A DNA stretch of 64,000 nucleotides. It comes from Bog-473 sp036489775. GTDB lineage: Bacteria; Actinomycetota; Acidimicrobiia; Acidimicrobiales; RAAP-2. The stretch lies in contig DASXFC010000008.1 in NCBI GenBank assembly GCA_036489775.1, positions 1 through 64,000 on the forward strand, in the 5' to 3' direction. Shown here in pieces: positions 8,564 through 16,682 of this stretch (position 1 is the first letter of the stretch; the number at the start of each line of letters is the position of its first letter). The position numbers were made by a program, and so were the translations under genes. Below the pieces are notes generated by a model. That model saw nothing but the letters and a program-made list of their open reading frames with translations. It did no database searches and was not told where the DNA came from.

Positions 8564-9100
8564 GTGCGGATCCGGATGGCACTACTGACGGCGGTGGCCG
8601 TCATCACCACCACCGGAGCATTCTTCGTGCTCCTCGACAGTAATCCGGCCGCGTCCTCGTCCCGTTTCATCTCGCACCCCAAGGTGCACACTTCGGGCAC
8701 CACACACTTCGTGTTCAGCCACATCCAGTTGACGTTCGACTCAGTCCCGATCACGGTGCCGACGGGGATCGCGCCCAGCACTGCTCCGGTTCTGACCACG
8801 CCCACGGAGGCGAACACCGTGGCCGCGCCGGTGGTTAGTGCGGCACCCGTGCTCAACGACGCCACCAGCGTGGACACGGCCGACTGGGCCTGCATCCGAA
8901 GCCGCGAGTCAGGGGACCGCTACAACGACCCGGCTGCGCCCTCGGGTGCCTACGGGATCCTGGACAGCACCTGGCACACCTTCGGCTTCTCAGGGTGGCC
9001 CTACCAGGCCGCGCCGGCGGTGCAGGATGCCCTGGCGCTCCGTCTCTACAACCTGCACGGATGGCAGCCCTGGAGCTCGCGGTTCGCCTGCGGGCTCTAA
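8564..9100 (+). CDS. Secreted Rpf-like (transglycosylase-like) protein, copy 2
   Basis: A 178-residue paralogue of the preceding gene. The signal segment and the following region are nearly identical (MRIRMALLTAVAVITTTGAF, then FISHPKVHTSGTTHFVFSH), also at DNA level, which points to a recent tandem duplication. The linker is shorter and differs. The Rpf-like domain keeps the glutamate (IRSRESGDRYN), SGAYGILDSTW and the closing GWQPWSSRFAC. The GTG at 8564, with GAAGGA upstream, copies the start context of copy 1; a longer open frame into copy 1 is not used. The gene is followed within 10 bases by a strong inverted repeat that should end the transcript. Confidence 0.85.
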   Translation: MRIRMALLTAVAVITTTGAFFVLLDSNPAASSSRFISHPKVHTSGTTHFVFSHIQLTFDSVPITVPTGIAPSTAPVLTTPTEANTVAAPVVSAAPVLNDATSVDTADWACIRSRESGDRYNDPAAPSGAYGILDSTWHTFGFSGWPYQAAPAVQDALALRLYNLHGWQPWSSRFACGL

Positions 9101-9108
9101 TCACGACA

Positions 9109-9148
9109 GCTCAGGTCACCCCATGCCAAAGATGGCGGTGACCTGAGC
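9109..9148. terminator. Bidirectional hairpin between the Rpf pair and the epoxide-hydrolase-like gene
   Basis: The perfect 12-base arms GCTCAGGTCACC (9109-9120) and GGTGACCTGAGC (9137-9148) are separated by 16 bases. The hairpin sits directly after the second Rpf stop and includes the stop and last codons of the opposing gene. There is no T-tract on either side, as is common in high-GC actinobacteria. It is most likely the shared end of two convergent transcripts. Confidence 0.7.
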
Positions 9149-9490
9149 CATGTCGAAGTAGTCCCGCCACGCGGTGATCTTCCCGTCGACGACGTGGAAG
9201 GCGCCCATGACCGGCAAGGGCGCCGTCTTCCCCTTGATGGTGAAGGTGTCGGTGCGCTCGGTGAGCACGGTCGAACCATCACTGGCCAAATGGTGGATCT
9301 CGAAGGCCAGGGCGTCGCATACACCCATGAACATGTTCAGGACGCCCATGGTGGCTTCGATGCCCTCGGCCGGATCCATGGGGATGTTGTGGTACACGAC
9401 GTCGTCGGAGAAGAAGGGGCGGAGGGCCTCTGCGTCCCGCTTGGCGGCCACGGCGCAGAATTCCCGCACCACCGATTCGGCACTGTCCAT
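9116..9490 (-). CDS. Limonene-1,2-epoxide-hydrolase-like SnoaL-fold protein
   Basis: A 124-residue alpha+beta-barrel protein. The residues that activate water in limonene-1,2-epoxide hydrolase have plausible counterparts: Tyr and Asn in VVYHNIPMDP, the Arg-Asp pair in LTERTDTF, and a second Asp in WRDYFDM. It may therefore be a real epoxide hydrolase and not merely a SnoaL-like binding protein. The ATG at 9490 is preferred because GAGG lies six bases upstream; a TTG two codons earlier lacks spacing. Its 3' end lies inside the bidirectional hairpin. Natural substrate unknown; terpenoid or sterol epoxides are known for the family. Confidence 0.82.
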   Translation of the reverse strand: MDSAESVVREFCAVAAKRDAEALRPFFSDDVVYHNIPMDPAEGIEATMGVLNMFMGVCDALAFEIHHLASDGSTVLTERTDTFTIKGKTAPLPVMGAFHVVDGKITAWRDYFDMAQVTAIFGMG

Positions 9491-9566
9491 GCTCAACCTC
9501 GCTATCCGTCGCCGGGCTGACCGGCGCCCGGCGTCACGCTAGTCATTCGTCCGGCAAGATTGGCCG

Positions 9567-10280
9567 GTGCCCACACCCGGTTCCCACCTGGTCGTGCTGG
9601 CGCCCATGCGCCCCGAGCTGTCAGCCGTGGTGCGGGCCAGCCGCTTGACCCGTTCACGCTCGGGTGGACCGTTCAGTCACACCGGCACCATCGGGCGCTG
9701 GTCGGTGGGGGCCGGCCTGGTCGGTATGGGACCAGAACGAGCCCGCGCCTTTACCGAGCAGATTCTCGAGCAGGGCCCGGTCGATCACGTCATGGTGGTC
9801 GGCATCGCCGGCGGGCTCGACCCCGACCTCCCGGTCGGTGCGGTCATGGTCCCCCGTTCGGTCCGGTACTACCCCGACGGGGCCGAGCACCTGGCCCGAC
9901 CCCTGGGCGATCGGGTGGCCCGCGGCACCCTCATGACCACGCCGTCGCTCCTGAGCGACCCCTCGCAGTGGCGCCCGCTGGCCGAGGACGGAGTGGGCGC
10001 ACTCGACATGGAGGCCTCTGGCGTGGCCGAAGCTTGTGACGTGGCCGGCGTGCCCTGGTCGGTCTACCGCGGCATCAGCGACCGTCCCGACCAACGGCTG
10101 GTGGACCAAGCCGTGTTCGGGCTGAGCACACCAGACGGAGGGGCCAAACTGCCAGCGGTCGCCCGCTACGTGGTCCGCGACCCCAGACGAATCGTGACCC
10201 TGGCCCGGCTGGGACGGGACATGCAGCGAGCGGCCCGGGCCGCGGCCGAGGCCGCAGCGTCCGACATCGCTCGCAGCTAA
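9567..10280 (+). CDS. Nucleoside phosphorylase/nucleosidase superfamily protein (MTAN-like)
   Basis: A 237-residue protein of the PNP/UDP phosphorylase fold. VMVVGIAGGLDPDLPVGAVMVP is the family's central strand-loop. The late motif GALDMEASGVAEACDVAGVPWSVYRGISD matches the VDMEGAA...RxISD pattern in which Glu contacts the ribose and Asp protonates the purine base. That favours an adenine-type nucleosidase (methylthioadenosine/S-adenosylhomocysteine nucleosidase-like) or a related phosphorylase; I cannot decide between them. The GTG start at 9567 has no clear ribosome site and may be leaderless. The stop overlaps the stop of the opposing KdpD-half gene by four bases. Confidence 0.8.
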   Translation: MPTPGSHLVVLAPMRPELSAVVRASRLTRSRSGGPFSHTGTIGRWSVGAGLVGMGPERARAFTEQILEQGPVDHVMVVGIAGGLDPDLPVGAVMVPRSVRYYPDGAEHLARPLGDRVARGTLMTTPSLLSDPSQWRPLAEDGVGALDMEASGVAEACDVAGVPWSVYRGISDRPDQRLVDQAVFGLSTPDGGAKLPAVARYVVRDPRRIVTLARLGRDMQRAARAAAEAAASDIARS

Positions 10281-11434
10281 TCCTCGTCGGTGGCAGACCG
10301 GTCATGGCCCACCAGTTGGCGAGCAATGACGTGCACATCGATCGCTTCGGGTCCGGCCAGCCGCAGGAGCTTCTGGATGACGGAACCCCCACGGGCCAAG
10401 GATTGCCAGCGGGTGTGCTGGGACGTCCCCACCACGATCTGAGTGATCTGGTGCTCGACCGCCGTGGACACGATGGCGGCGGCGACATCCTCGGCTTGCA
10501 CTTCTTGCCAGACGCCTCCGACGGCCACGACCAGTTTCTGGAGCGGTTCGATGGAGGTGCGCGCACTGTCGCTATCGGCCGGCACCACGTGGAGGGCCAG
10601 CAGGTCGGCCTTCATGCGCGCCGCCACGCGGGCAGCCCGGCGGATCACCCCATCGTTGCCGGGCGCGCCGGTAACCGCCACCATGATCCGCTCGGCGGTG
10701 TCCCACACTTCACCGTTGCCGTTGGTTCCTCGCGAACGGAGGAACTCGAGCAGTTCCTCCTCGGTCTCGTCGGCCACGAAGCGCAGGGCCAGCTCGCGCA
10801 GAGCCACCAGGTTCTCCATCCGGAAGAATCCGTTCAGCGCCGCCGGCACCTTCTGGGCCGGATAGATGTTCCCGTGCAGCATCCGTCGTCGCAGCTGGTC
10901 GGCCGACGAGTCGATCAACTCGATCTGGTCGGCCCGGCGGACCACCCAGTCCGGCACCCGTTCGCGAATGCTGACATGGGTGATCCGCTCGACGGCTTCG
11001 GATAGCGATTCGATGTGCTGGATGTTGACAGTGGTGATGACGGCGATGCCGGCCTCGAGGATGGCCAGCACGTCCTCCCAGCGCTTCTCATTGGGTCCGG
11101 ACCCCGGCACGTTGGTGTGAGCCAGCTCGTCGATCAGGACCACTTCAGGGCGACGGTCCAGGACGGCCTGGAGGTCCATCTCCTCCCACATCGATTCCCG
11201 GTAGGCCACCTCCTTGCGAGGCACCTGCGGCAGGTCGCGTACCTGCTCGATGGTCAAGGGCCGCTGGTGGGTCTCGACGAAGCCGATGACGACGTCGGCC
11301 CCCCGCTGGAAGCGCCGCCACCCCTCGTCGAGCATGGCGCAGGTCTTGCCGACTCCGGCCGCCGAGCCGAGGTACACCCGGAAACGGCCGGTCGGCCGGA
11401 CATCACCATCGTCGTCGAACCCAGGATCGCTCAT
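10277..11434 (-). CDS. kdpD: KdpD N-terminal half (KdpD domain plus Usp domain) as a separate gene
   Basis: A 385-residue soluble protein that equals only the cytoplasmic N-terminal half of KdpD. Residues 15-225 are the KdpD domain with Walker A GSAAGVGKTCAMLDE, Walker B VVLIDELAHTNVPGS and TTVNIQHIESL. Residues 245-370 are the universal-stress-protein domain (IMVAVTGAPGND, then VGTSQHTRWQ), which binds c-di-AMP in some bacteria. The transmembrane, GAF and kinase parts are absent here and are encoded by the divergent gene 65 bases away. The start ATG at 11434 has GGAGG upstream. The role is presumably to adjust kinase activity to potassium or turgor in trans. Confidence 0.92.
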   Translation of the reverse strand: MSDPGFDDDGDVRPTGRFRVYLGSAAGVGKTCAMLDEGWRRFQRGADVVIGFVETHQRPLTIEQVRDLPQVPRKEVAYRESMWEEMDLQAVLDRRPEVVLIDELAHTNVPGSGPNEKRWEDVLAILEAGIAVITTVNIQHIESLSEAVERITHVSIRERVPDWVVRRADQIELIDSSADQLRRRMLHGNIYPAQKVPAALNGFFRMENLVALRELALRFVADETEEELLEFLRSRGTNGNGEVWDTAERIMVAVTGAPGNDGVIRRAARVAARMKADLLALHVVPADSDSARTSIEPLQKLVVAVGGVWQEVQAEDVAAAIVSTAVEHQITQIVVGTSQHTRWQSLARGGSVIQKLLRLAGPEAIDVHVIARQLVGHDRSATDED

Positions 11435-11499
11435 ATCGTGCCCATCCTCCCTGGTCCTGAGGGCTGCCTCGGTACACTCGACCAGAGGCGAGAGGACGC

Positions 11500-13047
11500 A
11501 TGCCCACCACGATCGAGTCGTCCAGAAAATCCGCGATAGGCGGCGCAGCCGCTCTGGCCGGACTGGCGGTGCTGACCGTGGCCATGGTGCCCGCCCGCAA
11601 CCACCTCAGCGTAGCCATTCCCGCCTTGACCTATGTGGTGCCGGTGATCGTCGGCGTGGTGCTCGGCGGCTTGCTGCCCGGGGTGCTGGCCGCGGTGGCG
11701 GGCTTCCTGCTCTACGACTTCTTCTTCCTGCCCCCCTATGACACCTTCACCGTCCGGTCACCCCAGAATTGGCTGGCCCTCCTGGTGTACCTGGTGGTGG
11801 CCCTGGTGGTGACCCGGGTCGTCACCAACCTCAAGGAGGCGCGGGAGGAGGCGCGGGGGCGCGAGGAAGACACCGGACGGCTGTTCGAACTCTCCCAGAC
11901 CCTCATCGGCGACCTGTCGCTGACGCAGCTGCTCGAGCACATCGCCCGGTCGGTGCAGTCGGCCTTCGCACCACGCTGGACCGCCCTGCTCCTGCCCACG
12001 GGCGAAGGCACTGATCTCCAGCTGGCCGCTTCGGCCGGCGCTCCGCTCGAACCCGAGGACGTGCGGTCGGTGACCGCCGGACACGGTGAGATCCGCTCGC
12101 TCGGCCTGCTCGGAGGCGGGCGGCCCAGCCGAGCCGCCGTGGCCCTGGTGGCGAGCAACCGGCCGGTGGGGCTGCTGGTCCTCCACGATGTGCAGTTCGC
12201 CCGCCAGGACCGTTCGCTGCTCGGGACCTTTGCCAATCAGGCCGCACTGGCCATCGAGCGGGCCCAGCTCCAAGAAGCGGTGCTGCGCTCGCGACTGCTC
12301 GAGGAAGTGGACCGCTGGCGCGGCGCCATGATGGGCGCGGTGTCGCATGACCTGCGCACGCCGCTGGCTTCGATGAAGGCGGCGGTCTCCAGCTTGCGCC
12401 AACCCGGTGGCGCGCTCGAGGCCGACGACCGATCCGAGCTGCTGGAGCTGATCGAGGTGCAGGCTGATCGCCTGGCGCGACTGGTCACCAACCTGCTCGA
12501 CATGACCCGGATCGAGGCCGGGGCGCTCGAGGTCCGGCGGGCCGTCGTCAGCGTGGACGAGCTGGTGGGCGAAGCCTTGGCGGCGCTGGCCAATTCCCTC
12601 GACGGCCAGCGGGTGCGGATTGCCATGGACGCCGATCTGCCGCCCCTCTATGTCGACCACGTGCTGGCCGGCCAGGTGCTGGTGAACCTGCTCGAGAACG
12701 CAGCCCGGGTGGCCCCGGAGGACAGCCGCATCGTCGTCTCGGCCCACCTCGTCGGGGACGATCTGGTGGCCGTGGCCGTGACCGACGAGGGTCCGGGCAT
12801 CCCGCCCGATGAGAGGGCCCGGGTCTTCGAGATGTTCAATCAGATCGGTGGCGGTGGCCGAGCCGGGCTGGGCCTGGCCATCGCCAAGTCATTCGTGGAA
12901 GCCCACGGCGGCACCATCTGGATCGATCCGGATGTCGAGCGGGGCACGCGTGTCACCTTCACCCTGCCGGCCGCCGCCGACAGCGCCGCCGACGAGATGG
13001 TCGACATCCCGGCGGTGGCGCATGGATCGGGGGGGACGCCGACATGA
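11500..13047 (+). CDS. kdpD: Sensor histidine kinase equal to the C-terminal half of KdpD (DUF4118-GAF-HisKA-HATPase)
   Basis: A 515-residue membrane kinase. Residues 10-110 form the four-helix DUF4118 domain typical of KdpD, including the short motif YDFFFLPPYDTF. Then come a coiled segment (KEAREEARGREEDTGRLFELSQ), a GAF domain (about 130-265), the dimerisation and phosphoacceptor domain with SHDLRTPLASMK (His283), and an ATPase domain with N-box LLENAARVAPED and G-boxes DEGPGIPPDE and GRAGLGLAI. It lacks the KdpD/Usp input half, which is the divergent neighbour. The last codons overlap the kdpE start (ATGA), so kinase and regulator are co-translated. Its likely role is control of kdpFABC, which lies 7 kb to the right. 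Confidence 0.9.
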   Translation: MPTTIESSRKSAIGGAAALAGLAVLTVAMVPARNHLSVAIPALTYVVPVIVGVVLGGLLPGVLAAVAGFLLYDFFFLPPYDTFTVRSPQNWLALLVYLVVALVVTRVVTNLKEAREEARGREEDTGRLFELSQTLIGDLSLTQLLEHIARSVQSAFAPRWTALLLPTGEGTDLQLAASAGAPLEPEDVRSVTAGHGEIRSLGLLGGGRPSRAAVALVASNRPVGLLVLHDVQFARQDRSLLGTFANQAALAIERAQLQEAVLRSRLLEEVDRWRGAMMGAVSHDLRTPLASMKAAVSSLRQPGGALEADDRSELLELIEVQADRLARLVTNLLDMTRIEAGALEVRRAVVSVDELVGEALAALANSLDGQRVRIAMDADLPPLYVDHVLAGQVLVNLLENAARVAPEDSRIVVSAHLVGDDLVAVAVTDEGPGIPPDERARVFEMFNQIGGGGRAGLGLAIAKSFVEAHGGTIWIDPDVERGTRVTFTLPAAADSAADEMVDIPAVAHGSGGTPT

Positions 13048-13766
13048 GCAGGATCCTGGTGGTCGATGACGATCAGCCTTTGGTCAAGGCGCTTCGCATC
13101 GGCCTGACCGCCCGGGGGGATGACGTGGTCACCGCGGCGACGGGCACTGACGCCATCAACCAGGTGGCGCTGGTCGACCCCGACCTGGTGATCCTCGACC
13201 TGGGCCTGCCCGACATGGACGGCCTGGAGGTCTGCCGGCGCATCCGGCAATTCTCCGAGGTCCCGGTCATCGTCCTCTCTGCGTACGGCGATGAACGCCG
13301 CAAGGTCGAAGCGCTCGACGGCGGCGCCGACGACTTCATCACCAAACCCTTCGGTATGGCCGAACTCGAGGCTCGGCTGCGGGTGGCGTCCCGTCATGCC
13401 GCCATGCGCGACGGCGGCAATCCCGGTCAATCGCCCGTGCTCGAAGTCGGATCGCTCTCGATCGACCAGGTCCATCACATGGCCTCGCGACACGGCCAAC
13501 CAGTGGCGCTGACCAGCCGGGAATTCGACCTGCTGGCCTACCTGGCTCGCCATGCCGGCAAGGTCTGTACCCATCACATGATCCTCAAGGACGTGTGGGG
13601 ACCTGGCTACGGCGACGAATCCAACTACGTCCGGGTGTACGCCCACCGGTTGCGCCGCAAGCTCGGGGATGAATCGGGCACGATGCTGCGAACGGTGCCG
13701 GGTATCGGCTACCAGCTACTGGCGGACTCCCACGACGAGCGAGCGGGCCCAGACCGGAACGAATAG
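13044..13766 (+). CDS. kdpE: Response regulator KdpE (OmpR family)
   Basis: A 240-residue two-domain regulator. The receiver has the acidic pair in VVDDD (residues 7-10), the phosphoacceptor D52 in LVILDLGLPDMDG and K101 in FITKPF. The C-terminal OmpR-type winged helix contains LTSREFDLLAYLARHAGKVCTH and the recognition part SNYVRVYAHRLRRKL. The name rests on its coupling to the KdpD-type kinase and the presence of kdpFABC in the window. By analogy it activates the Kdp potassium pump genes. The start ATG overlaps the kinase stop. Confidence 0.9.
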   Translation: MSRILVVDDDQPLVKALRIGLTARGDDVVTAATGTDAINQVALVDPDLVILDLGLPDMDGLEVCRRIRQFSEVPVIVLSAYGDERRKVEALDGGADDFITKPFGMAELEARLRVASRHAAMRDGGNPGQSPVLEVGSLSIDQVHHMASRHGQPVALTSREFDLLAYLARHAGKVCTHHMILKDVWGPGYGDESNYVRVYAHRLRRKLGDESGTMLRTVPGIGYQLLADSHDERAGPDRNE

Positions 13767-13780
13767 AGCGGGCTGTCGAT

Positions 13781-13799
13781 GACCAGAGCCTTACTGGTC
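13781..13799 (+). terminator. Possible terminator after kdpE
   Basis: A six-base inverted repeat GACCAG/CTGGTC with a seven-base loop lies 14 bases after the kdpE stop. It is short and lacks a T-tract, so it is only a candidate. The bases up to 13896 hold the leader of the next gene. Confidence 0.35.
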
Positions 13800-13896
13800 C
13801 CAGCATCAATATTCGTGGACGGAGCGCAATGGCCGGCTCAGGGCGCTGCTGCCTAAGGTGAATCCCCAGGGGGCATGCGCTCGATGAGGGGTGGAG

Positions 13897-14694
13897 ATGG
13901 CATTTGATCTGAGGGGCTGCCGGGCCTTGGTGACCGGGGCATCGTCGGGCATCGGTGAGGGCCTGGCCGAAGCACTGGCCCGCCGAGGTGCCGTGGTAGG
14001 TATCTGTGCCCGCCGCGGCGAGTTGCTGGCCGACGTGGTGGGGCGCTGTATGGAGTACTCGCCCGAGAGCCGGATGTGGGTGACCGACCTGGCCGATGAC
14101 AACGCGGTGGACCAGCTCGCCGTGGACGTGGTGGACGCCTTCGGCGGGGTGGACCTCCTCATCAACAATGCCGGCATCCCCAAGCGACGACACGTCACCG
14201 CCCTCACCATCGAGACCATCACCCAGGTGATGCACATCAACTACCTCTCACCCATCCGCCTGACCATGGCGCTGCTGCCCCAGATGCTCGAACGGGGATC
14301 GGGCACCATCGTGAACATCTCATCCATCGCCGCCCTGCTCAGTGCGCCGGGTGAGGCGGCTTATGACGCGTCCAAGGCAGCCATCACCGCTTTCAGCGAG
14401 GCCATGGCCGTCGACCTGTGGGACTCCGGCATCCGGGTCATGGCGGTGTATCCCGGGGTGATCGACACGCCGCTGTTCAGCCTGCCCGACAACGACATCC
14501 CGGACCTTCCGGTGCCGGCCGAGCCGGTGTCGGTAGCGGTCGAATCGATCCTGCGCGGCCTCGACGACGGCGCGGCCCAGGTCTTCGTGCCCGAGTTCTT
14601 CAAGGACATCGCGGCCGGGAAAGCCCAGGACGTCGCCGCCTTCCTGGCCGGCACGGCCGAGTTCCTGCGCACCCGACAGATCCCCCAGTTCTGA
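13897..14694 (+). CDS. Short-chain dehydrogenase/reductase
   Basis: A classical SDR of 265 residues with an NAD(P)-binding TGASSGIGEGLAE near residue 13, the structural motif NNAG, and the catalytic Ser-Tyr-Lys set in NISSIAALLS and YDASK. The ATG at 13897 with GAGGGG upstream is preferred to a GTG six bases earlier. It starts a plus-strand run (SDR, serine hydrolase, nitroreductase, amidohydrolase, zwf) with tiny or overlapping gaps. The stop overlaps the next start by one base (TGATG). Substrate unknown; sterol or hydroxyacyl compounds are plausible given neighbours. Confidence 0.87.
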   Translation: MAFDLRGCRALVTGASSGIGEGLAEALARRGAVVGICARRGELLADVVGRCMEYSPESRMWVTDLADDNAVDQLAVDVVDAFGGVDLLINNAGIPKRRHVTALTIETITQVMHINYLSPIRLTMALLPQMLERGSGTIVNISSIAALLSAPGEAAYDASKAAITAFSEAMAVDLWDSGIRVMAVYPGVIDTPLFSLPDNDIPDLPVPAEPVSVAVESILRGLDDGAAQVFVPEFFKDIAAGKAQDVAAFLAGTAEFLRTRQIPQF

Positions 14695-15935
14695 TGCCGG
14701 CCCCGCTGATCTCCGACCTGCCGGTTGACCCGGGCCGCGCCGGCATGCACGCCGGCCGGCTGGAGCGGCTGAACGAGCACTTCACCGATCGCTACATCGA
14801 AACCGACAAGATGGTCGGCTGCCAGATCACAGTGGTCCGCCATGGCGCAGTGGCCTACTACCGCTCTCTCGGTCAGCGCGACCGCGAGCGGTCGTTGCCG
14901 ATGACCGACGACACCATCTTCCGCATCTATTCGATGACCAAGCCGATCGCCTCGCTGGCTCTCATGCAGCTTTACGAGCGTGGCTTGTTCCAGCTGACTG
15001 ACCCGGTGCATCGTTACATTCCCGAGTGGCGCACCCTGCAAGTGGCCGAACGGAAGTCTGACGGCGCGGTGGAACTGGTCAAACCCCGTCGCCCCATGAA
15101 CGTGCGGGACGTCCTGATGCACATGACCGGACTGCCGGGCGGCTTGGTCCCGACCGATCCGATCGACAAGGCGTTCGCCCAAGCGCTGGCGCCGCGCCGC
15201 TCCGGCATGACCATCGAGGGGATCACGGCGGTCCTGGCCGAGCATCCACTCAAGTTCCATCCGGGCGAGCACTGGAGCTACGGGTTGTCCACTGACATCG
15301 TGGGCCGGCTGGTCGAGATCCTCTCGGGACTGCGGTTCGACGACTACCTGCGACAGGAGATCTTCGAGCCGCTCGGCATGGCCGACACCGGCTTCGTCGT
15401 GCCCCCGGCGTCGGTGCACCGCTTCGCCGCCTGCTACCAGTACCAGCCGGCGGCGGCCACCTCCCTGATGGATGACCCGACCACCAGCCAATACCTCCGA
15501 TCACGTTCGTACCAGTCCGGTGCCGGCGGCCTGGTCTCCACCACGGCGGACTACGTGGCCTTCTGCCGCATGCTGGCCAACGGAGGCCAGCTGGACGGAC
15601 AGCGGGTCATCGGGCGCAAGACGATCGAGCTGATGACGGTGAACCACCTGCCCGGCGGAGCCACCCTGAACGAGCTGGCCGTCGGAGGATTCGGGGAGGC
15701 CGGTTTCGACGGTGTCGGCTTCGGGCTCGGCTTCGCCGTGGGTCAGGGCCCGGCCGCTACCGCCCAAGCCGGTTCAGCGGGCGACTACTACTGGGGTGGG
15801 GCGGCCAGTACCACCTTCTGGGTGGATCCGGTCGAGGACCTCTTCGTGGTCTTCATGACCCAGCAGTTCCCGTCCCCGGCCTACCCGTACCGGGCTCAAC
15901 TCAGGGCCCTGGTGTACCAGGCGATCGAGGACTGA
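14694..15935 (+). CDS. Serine hydrolase of the beta-lactamase/EstB class C family
   Basis: A 413-residue penicillin-binding-fold esterase. The SxxK nucleophile motif is in RIYSMTKPIASLAL and the Tyr motif in HWSYGLSTD. The C-terminal region SGAGGLVSTTADYVAFCRML, later ending YYWGGAASTTFWVDP, is typical of EstB-like and LovD-like esterases or acyltransferases. No signal peptide is visible, so it acts in the cytoplasm, which argues against a resistance beta-lactamase. It begins on the last base of the SDR stop and is followed after three bases by the nitroreductase gene, so it belongs to the same operon. Confidence 0.88.
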   Translation: MPAPLISDLPVDPGRAGMHAGRLERLNEHFTDRYIETDKMVGCQITVVRHGAVAYYRSLGQRDRERSLPMTDDTIFRIYSMTKPIASLALMQLYERGLFQLTDPVHRYIPEWRTLQVAERKSDGAVELVKPRRPMNVRDVLMHMTGLPGGLVPTDPIDKAFAQALAPRRSGMTIEGITAVLAEHPLKFHPGEHWSYGLSTDIVGRLVEILSGLRFDDYLRQEIFEPLGMADTGFVVPPASVHRFAACYQYQPAAATSLMDDPTTSQYLRSRSYQSGAGGLVSTTADYVAFCRMLANGGQLDGQRVIGRKTIELMTVNHLPGGATLNELAVGGFGEAGFDGVGFGLGFAVGQGPAATAQAGSAGDYYWGGAASTTFWVDPVEDLFVVFMTQQFPSPAYPYRAQLRALVYQAIED

Positions 15936-15938
15936 GCC

Positions 15939-16646
15939 ATGGCGGAATCGCTCGAGGAGATCTCCCTCTACGAAGGCTTGCTCACCACCCGGGCCATCCG
16001 GCGCTACACCGACGACCCGGTGCCCGACGAGGTGCTGCGAGACATACTTTTCGCGGCCACCCGGGCCCCCAGCGGATCGAACCGCCAGCCCTTCCGCTTC
16101 ATCGTGTTGACCGATGGCCCGGTGGCAACCGAGGCCAAGCGGCTCATCGGCACGGCAGCCCGGCGCTTCTGGAACGAGAAGAGGGCGGCCGACGGCTACG
16201 ACCGGGGGTCGGGGACGCAGGACGACTCGCCGAAGGCCCGCATGGCCCGCACCATGCAGCACTACGTCGACCAATATGAGACGGTGCCGGTAGTGATCCT
16301 CCCGTGCTTCGTGCAGTACCGCCACACGGCCTACACCGACGGCGGCTCGGTCTACCCGGCCTGTCAGAACCTGCTGCTGGCCGCCCGGGCCCTCGGTTAC
16401 GGAGGGGTGATGACCAGCTGGCAGTTCGCGGTCGATGCCGAGCTGCGGGAGTTGCTGCACATTCCCGAGGAGGCGCAGATCATGGCCACCATCACGGTGG
16501 GCAAGCCGGTGGGGCAGCACGGCCCGGTGCGCCGCCGACCACTGCCCGAGCTGGTGTTCGGCGAGCGCTGGGGTGAGCCGCCGCCCTGGGCCATCGACCC
16601 CGACGGGGTGCAGCACACGTCCGCAGGGCCACCGAAGGACACGTAA
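15939..16646 (+). CDS. Nitroreductase-family FMN oxidoreductase
   Basis: A 235-residue flavin reductase. The N-terminal TTRAIRRYTDDPVPDEVLRDIL with the following RAPSGSNRQPFRFIV is the FMN-binding signature. QNLLLAARALGYGGVMTSW and the late VGKP complete the fold. Such proteins reduce nitro groups, quinones or enones with NAD(P)H. It sits three bases behind the serine hydrolase and 36 bases before the amidohydrolase, so it is probably cotranscribed with both. Physiological substrate unknown. Confidence 0.88.
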   Translation: MAESLEEISLYEGLLTTRAIRRYTDDPVPDEVLRDILFAATRAPSGSNRQPFRFIVLTDGPVATEAKRLIGTAARRFWNEKRAADGYDRGSGTQDDSPKARMARTMQHYVDQYETVPVVILPCFVQYRHTAYTDGGSVYPACQNLLLAARALGYGGVMTSWQFAVDAELRELLHIPEEAQIMATITVGKPVGQHGPVRRRPLPELVFGERWGEPPPWAIDPDGVQHTSAGPPKDT

Positions 16647-16682
16647 TCTGGAGGCGTCGCCGACGTCCCTTGGAAGGCTGCC

